Positions 14,014 to 20,736 of a DNA stretch of 21,562 nt are shown one piece after another. The stretch spans positions 22,117-43,678 of the forward strand of contig DBTZ01000022.1 in assembly GCA_002307315.1 (NCBI GenBank), in the 5' to 3' direction. Each line of letters opens with the position of its first letter. Position 1 is the first letter of the stretch. The translations under genes were made by a program, and so were the position numbers. The notes beneath the pieces were generated by a model. The model was not told the origin of the DNA. It searched no databases and saw only the letters and a list, made by a program, of their open reading frames with translations. Source of the stretch: Alphaproteobacteria bacterium UBA1303 (lineage in GTDB: Bacteria > Pseudomonadota > Alphaproteobacteria > Micropepsales > Micropepsaceae).

Positions 14014-15489
14014 CTACTCGGTGATTCCAAGCCGCGCCTTGAGGAGGGCATTGACCGCCGTCGGATTGGCCTTACCGCCGGTCGCTTTCATCACTTGGCC
14101 GACGAACCAACCGATCATCTGCGGCTTCGCCTTTGCCGCCGCGACCTTATCGGGGTTGGCGGCGATCACCGCATCGACCGCCGTCTCGATCGCCGAGGTA
14201 TCGGTCACCTGCTTGAGGCCGCGGGCATCGACGATCCGTTTCGGATCGCCGCCCTCCGCCCAAACGATGTCGAGCACGTCCTTGGCGGTCTTGCCGTTGA
14301 TGGTTCCGTCCGCCACCAAGCACACGATGGCGGCATTCGAAGCCGCCGGCACCGGCCCGGCGGCAATATCGATACCGGCTTTGTTGAGCCGACCGAGATA
14401 TTCGTTGTTCAACCAGTTGGCCGCGGCCTTGGGTTCGGCCCCCGCCGCTAGCATCGCCTCGAAATAATCGGCGATCTCCTTTTCGCCGACCAGCACGGTG
14501 GCATCATAGACCGGCAGACCCAAGGCAACGAGGCGCTCCCGCTTCTCGTCGGGCAGTTCGGGAAGGCTGGCCGCAATCTTATCCACAAACGCCTGCTCGA
14601 ATTCGAGCGGCAACAGGTCGGGATCGGGGAAATACCGATAGTCGTGTGCCTCTTCCTTCGAACGCATCGAGCGGGTCTCGACGTTCTTGGAATCGAACAG
14701 TCGGGTTTCCTGATCGATGGAGCCACCAGCTTCGATGATGTCCACCTGACGGCGGGCCTCGTAGTCGATAGCCTGGCCGATAAAGCGGATGGAATTGACG
14801 TTTTTAATCTCGCAACGGGTGCCGAGCGGCCCGCCCGGCTTGCGCACCGACACGTTGACGTCGGCCCGGAGCGATCCTTCCTCCATATTGCCGTCGCAGG
14901 TGCTTAAGTAGCGCAAGATGGCACGCAGTTTCTTGACGTAGGCGATGGCCTCGTCGCTTGAGCGCATGTCGGGCTTGGAGACGATCTCCATCAGCGCCAC
15001 GCCGGAGCGGTTGAGATCGACGAAGGAAAAATCCGGGTGCTGGTCGTGGATGCTCTTGCCCGCATCCTGTTCGAGATGCAGCCGCTCGATGCCCACCTTG
15101 GCGGTCCCGCCGTCCGGCAGATCGATCAGCACCACGCCCTCGCCGACGATGGGATGCTTGAACTGGGAAATCTGATAGCCCTGCGGCAGGTCGGGATAGA
15201 AATAATTCTTGCGGTCGAAGATGCTGAAAAGATTGATCTTCGCTTTGAGGCCGAGACCGGTCTTCACCGCCTGCTCGACGCAGAACCGGTTGATGACCGG
15301 CAGCATGCCGGGCATTGCCGCATCGACGAAGCTGACTTGGCTGTTGGGATCGGCGCCGAACTGGGTGGCGGCGGCGGAAAACAGCTTGGCCTTCGATAAA
15401 ACCTGGGCGTGAACCTCCAGCCCGATGACGATCTCCCACGGCCCGGTGGAACCTTGGATGTATTTGCTCTTGGCCGCAGCGTTGCTCAT
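14014..15489 (-). CDS. gatB: Aspartyl/glutamyl-tRNA(Asn/Gln) amidotransferase subunit B
   Basis: GatB binds mischarged Glu-tRNA(Gln) or Asp-tRNA(Asn), activates the acyl group with ATP, and accepts ammonia from GatA. The 491-residue protein has EIVIGLEVHAQVLSKAKLFS, FDRKNYFYPDLPQGYQISQ, SLRADVNVSVR, TRCEIKNVNSIRF, HDYRYFPDPDLLPL and the C-terminal YqeY-like tail that contacts tRNA, ending NPTAVNALLKARLG. I chose ATG at 15489 because AAGGA lies about 8 nt upstream; an upstream in-frame start at 15507 overlaps the previous gene more. It is the last gene of gatC-gatA-ridA-gatB and starts 4 nt after the ridA-like stop. A strong hairpin follows it. Confidence 0.97.
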   Translation of the reverse strand: MSNAAAKSKYIQGSTGPWEIVIGLEVHAQVLSKAKLFSAAATQFGADPNSQVSFVDAAMPGMLPVINRFCVEQAVKTGLGLKAKINLFSIFDRKNYFYPDLPQGYQISQFKHPIVGEGVVLIDLPDGGTAKVGIERLHLEQDAGKSIHDQHPDFSFVDLNRSGVALMEIVSKPDMRSSDEAIAYVKKLRAILRYLSTCDGNMEEGSLRADVNVSVRKPGGPLGTRCEIKNVNSIRFIGQAIDYEARRQVDIIEAGGSIDQETRLFDSKNVETRSMRSKEEAHDYRYFPDPDLLPLEFEQAFVDKIAASLPELPDEKRERLVALGLPVYDATVLVGEKEIADYFEAMLAAGAEPKAAANWLNNEYLGRLNKAGIDIAAGPVPAASNAAIVCLVADGTINGKTAKDVLDIVWAEGGDPKRIVDARGLKQVTDTSAIETAVDAVIAANPDKVAAAKAKPQMIGWFVGQVMKATGGKANPTAVNALLKARLGITE

Positions 15490-15493
15490 GACG

Positions 15494-15892
15494 TCATTCC
15501 TTGCCATCGTCGACTACGGCATCGACTTCGATCTCGACCAACCAATCGGGATCGATGAGCCGGCTGACTTCCACAAAACAGGTGGCCGGGCGGATTTCCG
15601 AAAAAATCTCGCCATGCACCTGCGCCACGGCCTTCCAATCGTCGATATGACGCAGCATGACATGCGTCCGCACCACATGCTTCAGCGATGCCCCGGCGCC
15701 GTCGAGCGCCGCCGCGACGATTTCGAAGATGCGCCTCGCCTGCCCGGCCGCATCGCCGGGGGCTGCCACCGAACCATCCGGCGCAACCGGAGCGGTTCCG
15801 CTGACGGAAACGTGGTTGCCTACCCGCACGGCGCGGGAAAAGCCGATGATCGGTTCGTAAGAGCTGCCGCTGGAAACCAGGGTACGTTTCAT
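15494..15892 (-). CDS. RidA/YjgF/UK114-family protein inside the gat operon
   Basis: The 132-residue protein has the trimeric RidA fold pattern: VGNHVSVSGTAPVAPDG, QARRIFEIVAAALDGAGASLKHVVRT, DDWKAVAQVHGEIF, RPATCFVEVSRL and WLVEIEVDAVV. Classical RidA destroys reactive enamine/imine intermediates through a conserved arginine (Arg105 in the PARSCVEV motif of E. coli). Here the aligned position is threonine (T104 in RPATCFVEV), so typical 2-aminoacrylate deaminase activity is doubtful; related Rid subfamilies without this arginine exist and most lack a known function. Its ATG (15890-15892) overlaps the gatA TGA in an ATGA junction, and gatB starts 4 nt after its stop. It is therefore firmly embedded in the amidotransferase operon. 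A longer in-frame opening into gatA is not needed. Confidence 0.92.
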   Translation of the reverse strand: MKRTLVSSGSSYEPIIGFSRAVRVGNHVSVSGTAPVAPDGSVAAPGDAAGQARRIFEIVAAALDGAGASLKHVVRTHVMLRHIDDWKAVAQVHGEIFSEIRPATCFVEVSRLIDPDWLVEIEVDAVVDDGKE

Positions 15893-17379
15893 TCTTTCCA
15901 CCATTCCGTCGGTTTTGCGGTGAAGTTCGCCGCCACTTCGAGGGCACGGCCGGCGCGGAACACGGTCTCCTCGTCGAACGCCTTGCCGATGAACTGCAAC
16001 CCCAGCGGCAGGCCGTTGGCCGACAGCCCGGCCGGTACCGTCATGCCGGGAAGTCCGGCAAGATTCACCGTCACCGTGAACACGTCGTTGAGGTACATCG
16101 CCACCGGATCGTCCTCGTTCTGACCGAAGGGGAACGCCGGGCCGGGGGTCGCCGGCACCAGCAGCACGTCGCATTTTTCGAACGCCCGGGCGAAATCGCG
16201 GGCGATGAGAGTGCGAACCTTTTGGGCGCGCAGGTAATAGGCGTCGTAATAGCCGGACGAGAGCACGTAGGTGCCGATCAGAATGCGGCGCTGCACTTCC
16301 TTGCCGAAGCCCTCGGCCCGGCTTTTTTCGTACAGCTCGGCAATGTCGTGGATGCCCTCCGCCCGGCGGCCGTAGCGCACCCCGTCATAGCGGGCGAGAT
16401 TCGACGACGCCTCGGCCGGCGCGATGATGTAATAGGTCGCCAGCGCATATTTGGTGTGCGGCAGTGAGACCTCGACGATCTCGGCGCCTTGGCTTTTCAG
16501 CCACTCGGCGCCCTTCGACCACAGCGCGTCGATCTCCGGCGGCGCGCCGTCCACCCGGTATTCCTTGGGGATACCGATGCGCAGACCTTTCACGCCCTTG
16601 TCCACCGCCGCCTCGTAGTCGGGCACCGGCAGATCGACCGAGGTCGAATCCTTGGCATCGACCGAGGCCATCTCCTTGAGCAGAATAGCGCAGTCGCGTA
16701 CGTCGCGCCCCATCGGCCCGGCCTGATCGAGCGAGGAAGCATAGGCGACGATGCCCCAGCGCGAGCAGCGCCCATAGGTCGGCTTGATGCCGGCAATGCC
16801 GCTAACGGCGCAAGGCTGACGGATCGAACCGCCGGTATCGGTGCCGGTCGCGGCCAAACAAAGATGCGCGGCGATCGCCGCCGCCGATCCGCCCGACGAA
16901 CCGCCGGGCACGATCTTGGCCGTCGAATCCTTGGCCCGCCACGGGCTGACGGTCGGCCCCCAGCAACTGGTTTCGGTGGACGAACCCATTGCGAACTCGT
17001 CCATGTTGAGCTTGCCCAGCATCACCGCGCCGGCATTCCACAGATTCTGCGTCACGGTGGATTCGTAGGGCGGCACGAAGTTTTCGAGGATCTTGCTGCA
17101 CGCCGTGGTGCGCACGCCTTTGGTGGCATAAAGATCCTTGATGCCGAGCGGCAAGCCTTCGAGCGCGCGCGCCTCGCCGGAAGCGATGCGTTTGTCGGCG
17201 GCATCGGCCATCTTTAGGGCAGCGTCCGGCGTCTCCAGCACATAGGAATTGAGTACGCGCGCCGCCTCCATCCTTTTAAGGAAGGCTGCGGTCAATTCGC
17301 GCGAAGAAACCTGTTTGGAGCGGACCGCGTCGCGGGCCTGGGCCAAGGTGAGTTCGGTAAGATCGGAGGGAAGCGCCAT
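15889..17379 (-). CDS. gatA: Aspartyl/glutamyl-tRNA(Asn/Gln) amidotransferase subunit A
   Basis: GatA is the amidase that frees ammonia from glutamine (or asparagine) and passes it to GatB for tRNA-dependent amidation. The 496-residue protein belongs to the amidase signature family. The catalytic triad is K81 (LGIKDLYATKG), S161 (PGGSSGGSAA) and S185 (GTDTGGSIRQP). Further conserved parts are GKLNMDEFAMGSSTE and the ISGIKPTYGR-like region (SGIAGIKPTYGRCSRWG). The ATG at 17379 has GGAG about 8 nt upstream and lies 3 nt after gatC. The end overlaps the ridA-like start in an ATGA. Presence of gatCAB suggests that this organism forms Gln-tRNA, Asn-tRNA or both by the indirect route. Confidence 0.97.
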   Translation of the reverse strand: MALPSDLTELTLAQARDAVRSKQVSSRELTAAFLKRMEAARVLNSYVLETPDAALKMADAADKRIASGEARALEGLPLGIKDLYATKGVRTTACSKILENFVPPYESTVTQNLWNAGAVMLGKLNMDEFAMGSSTETSCWGPTVSPWRAKDSTAKIVPGGSSGGSAAAIAAHLCLAATGTDTGGSIRQPCAVSGIAGIKPTYGRCSRWGIVAYASSLDQAGPMGRDVRDCAILLKEMASVDAKDSTSVDLPVPDYEAAVDKGVKGLRIGIPKEYRVDGAPPEIDALWSKGAEWLKSQGAEIVEVSLPHTKYALATYYIIAPAEASSNLARYDGVRYGRRAEGIHDIAELYEKSRAEGFGKEVQRRILIGTYVLSSGYYDAYYLRAQKVRTLIARDFARAFEKCDVLLVPATPGPAFPFGQNEDDPVAMYLNDVFTVTVNLAGLPGMTVPAGLSANGLPLGLQFIGKAFDEETVFRAGRALEVAANFTAKPTEWWKE

Positions 17380-17382
17380 CGG

Positions 17383-17670
17383 TTACTCCACCACCTTGGG
17401 TACGACGAAGAAGTGATCCTCGCCGCCGGGGGCGTTGACCATCAACTCGTCGGCCTTGTCCCCGTCGGCCACCACGTCGTCGCGCATCTTGAGGCGCTGC
17501 TCCACCACCGAGGTCATGGGCTGCACCCCCTCGACGTCCACTTCCTTAAGCTGCTCCACCCATTCGAGGATTCCGTTGAGCTGCTTGACCATGGGGGCTT
17601 CGCGCGTTTCATCCAACGCCAGCTTCGAGAGCTTGGCGATGCGACGGACGGTTTTGGTATCGACGGCCAT
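17383..17670 (-). CDS. gatC: Aspartyl/glutamyl-tRNA(Asn/Gln) amidotransferase subunit C
   Basis: GatC is the small belt-like subunit that holds GatA and GatB together. The 95-residue protein shows the family pattern: VRRIAKLSKLAL at the N-terminus, LNGILEWVEQLKEVDVEGVQPM in the centre, and MRDDVV...APGGEDHFFVVPKVVE at the end. The ATG at 17670 has AAGGGA upstream, which is part of a tandemly repeated 16-bp sequence. It is the first gene of the operon and gatA starts 3 nt after its stop. It diverges from ruvX. Confidence 0.96.
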   Translation of the reverse strand: MAVDTKTVRRIAKLSKLALDETREAPMVKQLNGILEWVEQLKEVDVEGVQPMTSVVEQRLKMRDDVVADGDKADELMVNAPGGEDHFFVVPKVVE

Positions 17671-17677
17671 TTTCGTT

Positions 17678-17709
17678 CCCTTGACTGGGCCGGCCCTTGA
17701 CTGGGCCGG
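17678..17709. repeat. Two adjacent identical 16-bp direct repeats in the gatC leader
   Basis: CCCTTGACTGGGCCGG occurs twice head to tail (17678-17693 and 17694-17709). In the gatC sense direction each copy ends in CAAGGG, and the gene-proximal copy supplies the gatC ribosome binding site. The repeat is therefore a duplication of the leader with its SD. It may be simple slippage or may have a regulatory role. Confidence 0.85.
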
Positions 17710-17728
17710 TTTTGACCCGTCTTCTTGC

Positions 17729-17757
17729 TATCAAGCGGGGGGGGAACAGGCAAGCAA
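17729..17757 (-). promoter_or_regulatory. Candidate gatCA-ridA-gatB promoter
   Basis: On the minus strand TTGCTT (17757-17752) is followed after 17 bp by TTGATA (17734-17729). The spacer includes a run of eight C (minus strand). The start would lie near 17722, with a leader of about 50 nt that carries the 16-bp tandem repeat. Confidence 0.35.
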
Positions 17758-17884
17758 CATCGCCCGCCGGGACGCCGCGCCGGCCGAAAACTGCGACATT
17801 TCTGCAGACTCCGGCAACATTCGGGGGCGACGGCAAGGCCGTCACCCGCCTGTGCCAAAGACGTAAATCTGCTAAACACCGCAC

Positions 17885-18349
17885 ATGAGCATTGTTCCCC
17901 TCGACGCGCTGAAAGCCGCCCTACCTCCGGGCGCACGCCTCCTCGGTCTCGATCTGGGCGAGAAGACCATCGGGCTGGCGCTCTCCGACATCACTTTATC
18001 CATAGCTACGCCGATGCAGACCCTGAAGCGGAGCAAGTTCTCCGCCGATGCGATTGTTTTGGAAAAGATTATTGCCGAACAAGGCGTCGGCGGCTTGGTG
18101 ATCGGCCTGCCGCTCAATATGGACGGCAGCGCCGGCCCTTCGGCGCAAAGCGCCCGCGCCTTTGCCCGCAGCTTCGCCGCCCGCGTTCCGCGGCCCATCG
18201 TCATGGTGGACGAGCGGCTGTCCACCGCCGCGGTGACGCTGACCCTGATCGAGGCCGACGCCTCGCGCAAACGCCGTAGCGAAGTCGTGGACAAAATGGC
18301 CGCCGCCTATATCCTGCAAGGGGCATTGGATCGGATGCGGGCGGGCTGA
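17885..18349 (+). CDS. ruvX: Putative pre-16S rRNA nuclease / Holliday junction resolvase homologue
   Basis: The 154-residue protein is of the YqgF/RuvX family with an RNase H-like fold, assigned to 16S rRNA 5' maturation in E. coli. The motifs are LLGLDLGEKTIGLALSD (first acidic residue), VIGLPLNMDGSAGPSAQ, VDERLST and the end DKMAAAYILQGALD. The start ATG at 17885 has no SD. A TAAACA lies at 17873-17878, where its +1 would fall on the ATG, so a leaderless mRNA is possible. It diverges from gatC, and its TGA overlaps the ATG of the MFS gene by one nucleotide. Confidence 0.93.
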   Translation: MSIVPLDALKAALPPGARLLGLDLGEKTIGLALSDITLSIATPMQTLKRSKFSADAIVLEKIIAEQGVGGLVIGLPLNMDGSAGPSAQSARAFARSFAARVPRPIVMVDERLSTAAVTLTLIEADASRKRRSEVVDKMAAAYILQGALDRMRAG

Positions 18350-19674
18350 TGGCGGCATACATGGAGAACGGCGAACGCGCGGCCAAATTCTATTGGCTGC
18401 CGCCGGGATTGCGCCCGCCCTGCAAAATGAGCGCGCAGCAGGAACGGGTGTTCCTGCTGGTCGGCATGGCGGCGCTGTTCGCCGGCTACGACATGAACGT
18501 GTTCGGCTATACCCTGCCGCAGATTCAGGCCTCGCTCGACATTCCCGAAGACAAAATCGGCATCACCGTTTCCATCTTCCGGCTGGCGGCGCTGGTGGCG
18601 CTGCCGCTGGTGTGGACCGCCGATCTGGTCGGGCGGCGGCGGCTGTTGCTCGTCACCATTTTCGGCCAGGCGCTGGCGACGCTGGCCACCGGGTTCGTCC
18701 AGGATTACCACCAATTTCTCGCCTGCCAGTTCGTCACCCGCGCCTTCGGCTATGCCGAGGAGATGCTGTGCTTCGTGGTGGTGGCCGAGGAAGTGGCGGC
18801 GCGCGCCCGCGGCTGGGCCTCGGGCACGCTGGCGACGCTGGATTACGCCGGCGCCGGCATCGCCGCGCTGATCTTCGCCGCCATCACGTATATTCCCTAC
18901 GGCTGGCGCTCTTTATATATCATCGGCTCGCTGCCGATCTTCCTGGTCGGGTTCTTGCGCCGCTGGCTGCCCGAGACCAAACGCTTCGAAACCCGCAAAT
19001 CCGACCAAGCCTTTTCCACCCGCTTCGGCGCCGCCCTCGACATGCTGGGCAAGCTGCGCAAGGAGCATCCCAAGCGCCTCGCTTGGCTGTTGATCGGCGT
19101 CGGCGCCTTCGGCTTTTCGCTGTGGCCGGCGGTGGTGCTGGGGCCGAAATATCTGCAAACCGCCCTGCACTTCACCCCGCCCCAGACCACGCTACTAACC
19201 GTGGTCGGCGGCGTCGTCGCCGCAGTCTTCAACATCATGGCCGGCCGGATCAGCGATCGCATCGGCAGGCGCACGGTGTGCATTGCGACCGCCGTCATCG
19301 CCGTGGTCTGCTACGGCACCTTCTACAGCGGATGGGAATGGCGCTACACCGCGCTGATGTGGGCGCCGGGCTTTTTCGGCTTTCTGTGCGCCGACGCGTT
19401 GTTCGCCGGCCTTTCGGCCGAGTTGTTCCCCACCGCCTATCGCGCCACGGTGTCGGGCTTGCGCTATTTCGTGGGAATCTTGTGCGGTGCGGTCAGCATG
19501 GCGCTGGAAGGCGTGTTCTACAATTATTTCGGCGGCCACGGTCACGCCATTATCGCCATGATGGCGCTCACCCCCATCGCCCTGATCGCACTGTTCATGC
19601 TGCCCGAACCCGCCGGCAAATCCCTGGAGGATGTGGCGGACATGGCGGATGGAAAGGTAAAGACGGATGTTTGA
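18349..19674 (+). CDS. Major facilitator superfamily transporter
   Basis: This inner-membrane protein of 441 residues has about twelve hydrophobic segments. Motif A is seen after the second segment (DLVGRRRLL) and again in the second half (GRISDRIGRRTV). The PET motif follows segment 6 (LPETKRF), and the end reads LPEPAGKSLEDVADM. These features suggest the sugar/aromatic-acid/metabolite:H+ symporter group, but the substrate cannot be named. The N-terminus is a 27-residue hydrophilic stretch before MSAQQERVFLLVGM; starts at 18361 or 18427 are possible. I kept 18349 because it overlaps the ruvX stop (TGATG), which suggests translational coupling. Confidence 0.9.
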   Translation: MAAYMENGERAAKFYWLPPGLRPPCKMSAQQERVFLLVGMAALFAGYDMNVFGYTLPQIQASLDIPEDKIGITVSIFRLAALVALPLVWTADLVGRRRLLLVTIFGQALATLATGFVQDYHQFLACQFVTRAFGYAEEMLCFVVVAEEVAARARGWASGTLATLDYAGAGIAALIFAAITYIPYGWRSLYIIGSLPIFLVGFLRRWLPETKRFETRKSDQAFSTRFGAALDMLGKLRKEHPKRLAWLLIGVGAFGFSLWPAVVLGPKYLQTALHFTPPQTTLLTVVGGVVAAVFNIMAGRISDRIGRRTVCIATAVIAVVCYGTFYSGWEWRYTALMWAPGFFGFLCADALFAGLSAELFPTAYRATVSGLRYFVGILCGAVSMALEGVFYNYFGGHGHAIIAMMALTPIALIALFMLPEPAGKSLEDVADMADGKVKTDV

Positions 19675-19740
19675 CGGGCTGAGATGGTGGGGATAAGCCC
19701 CGAAAATCGATCGGAAATCCCCGCCCATTTCCGCCATCCC

Positions 19741-19769
19741 TTGCCCCCGCCGCGCCTCCCGCCTATAAG
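19741..19769 (+). promoter_or_regulatory. Promoter of pyrB, apparently for a leaderless mRNA
   Basis: TTGCCC (19741-19746) is followed after exactly 17 bp by TATAAG (19764-19769). The pyrB ATG begins at 19780, only 11 nt after the -10 box. Transcription should therefore start within about 0-4 nt of the ATG, which agrees with the lack of an SD. Confidence 0.5.
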
Positions 19770-19779
19770 CCCTTTCTCG

Positions 19780-20736
19780 ATGACCGAGACAGACACCCCG
19801 ATTCTGAACGCTCGCCACCTATTGGGCATCGAGGCTCTGTCGGTGGGCGAGATTACCGGCCTTCTCGATTTGGCCGAGGAATACGTCAAGCTCGGGCGCG
19901 CCCCCCAGAAAAAGCTGGCGCTGCTCAAGGGCCGCACCGTCATCAATTTGTTCTTCGAGCCTTCGACCCGCACCCAAAGCTCGTTCGAGCTGGCGGGCAA
20001 GCGCTTGGGCGCCGACACCATGAACATGTCGGTGCGCACCTCGTCGGTCTCCAAGGGCGAGACCCTGGTCGATACCGCCACCACGCTCAACGCCATGCGG
20101 CCGGACATTTTGATCGTTCGCCATCAAGACTCGGGCGCGGCCGAATTGTTGTCGCGCAAGCTGGATTGTTCGGTGGTCAACGCCGGCGACGGCTGCCACG
20201 AGCACCCGACCCAGGCGCTGCTCGACGCCCTCACCATCCGCCGCCGGCTCGGCCGGCTCGACGGGCTGACCGTGGCGATCTGCGGCGACATCGCCCACAG
20301 CCGGGTGGCGCGCTCCAACATCCATTTACTGACCAAGATGGGTGCAACCGTGCGGCTGATCGCGCCGAAAACGCTGCTGCCCGCCGACGCGGCAAGCTTC
20401 GGCTGCGAAATATTCACCGACATGAATAAGGGCGTCGCAGACGTCGACATCGTAATGATGCTGCGCCTGCAGATGGAACGCATGGCCGGCGCATTCGTAC
20501 CTTCCGCCCGCGAGTATTTCCGCTTTTGGGGGCTGGACAGAAAAAAACTGGCGCTGGCAAAACCGCACGCTTTCGTCATGCACCCGGGGCCGATGAACCG
20601 CGGCGTCGAAATCGACTCTGCGGTGGCCGACGACATCGAAGTGAGTTTGATCCAGGAACAGGTGGAGATGGGCGTCGCCATCCGCATGGCGGTTCTCGAT
20701 GCGCTGTCGCGCGGTTTGAGCGGAGGTTCGGCATGA
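19780..20736 (+). CDS. pyrB: Aspartate carbamoyltransferase catalytic subunit
   Basis: PyrB joins carbamoyl phosphate and aspartate, the committed step of pyrimidine synthesis. The 318-residue protein has the carbamoyl-phosphate site FFEPSTRTQSSFELAGKRLGA (S62, T63, R64, T65), K92 in SKGETL, HEHPTQALLD (H142, Q145) and HPGPMNRGVEI near the end. I chose the ATG at 19780, because the family normally starts shortly before the LLGIEALSV helix and a promoter lies directly upstream. An earlier start at 19684 would add an atypical tail. There is no SD. Its TGA overlaps the ATG of the pyrC-like gene (ATGA), as in the pyrBC' pairs whose products form a joint dodecamer. Confidence 0.96.
   Translation: MTETDTPILNARHLLGIEALSVGEITGLLDLAEEYVKLGRAPQKKLALLKGRTVINLFFEPSTRTQSSFELAGKRLGADTMNMSVRTSSVSKGETLVDTATTLNAMRPDILIVRHQDSGAAELLSRKLDCSVVNAGDGCHEHPTQALLDALTIRRRLGRLDGLTVAICGDIAHSRVARSNIHLLTKMGATVRLIAPKTLLPADAASFGCEIFTDMNKGVADVDIVMMLRLQMERMAGAFVPSAREYFRFWGLDRKKLALAKPHAFVMHPGPMNRGVEIDSAVADDIEVSLIQEQVEMGVAIRMAVLDALSRGLSGGSA

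Noticed and set aside
15893..16174. N-terminal extension of the RidA-like frame into gatA
   Set aside because: The upstream part is Arg/Gly-rich shadow sequence of gatA; the RidA domain starts at the ATG of the ATGA junction.
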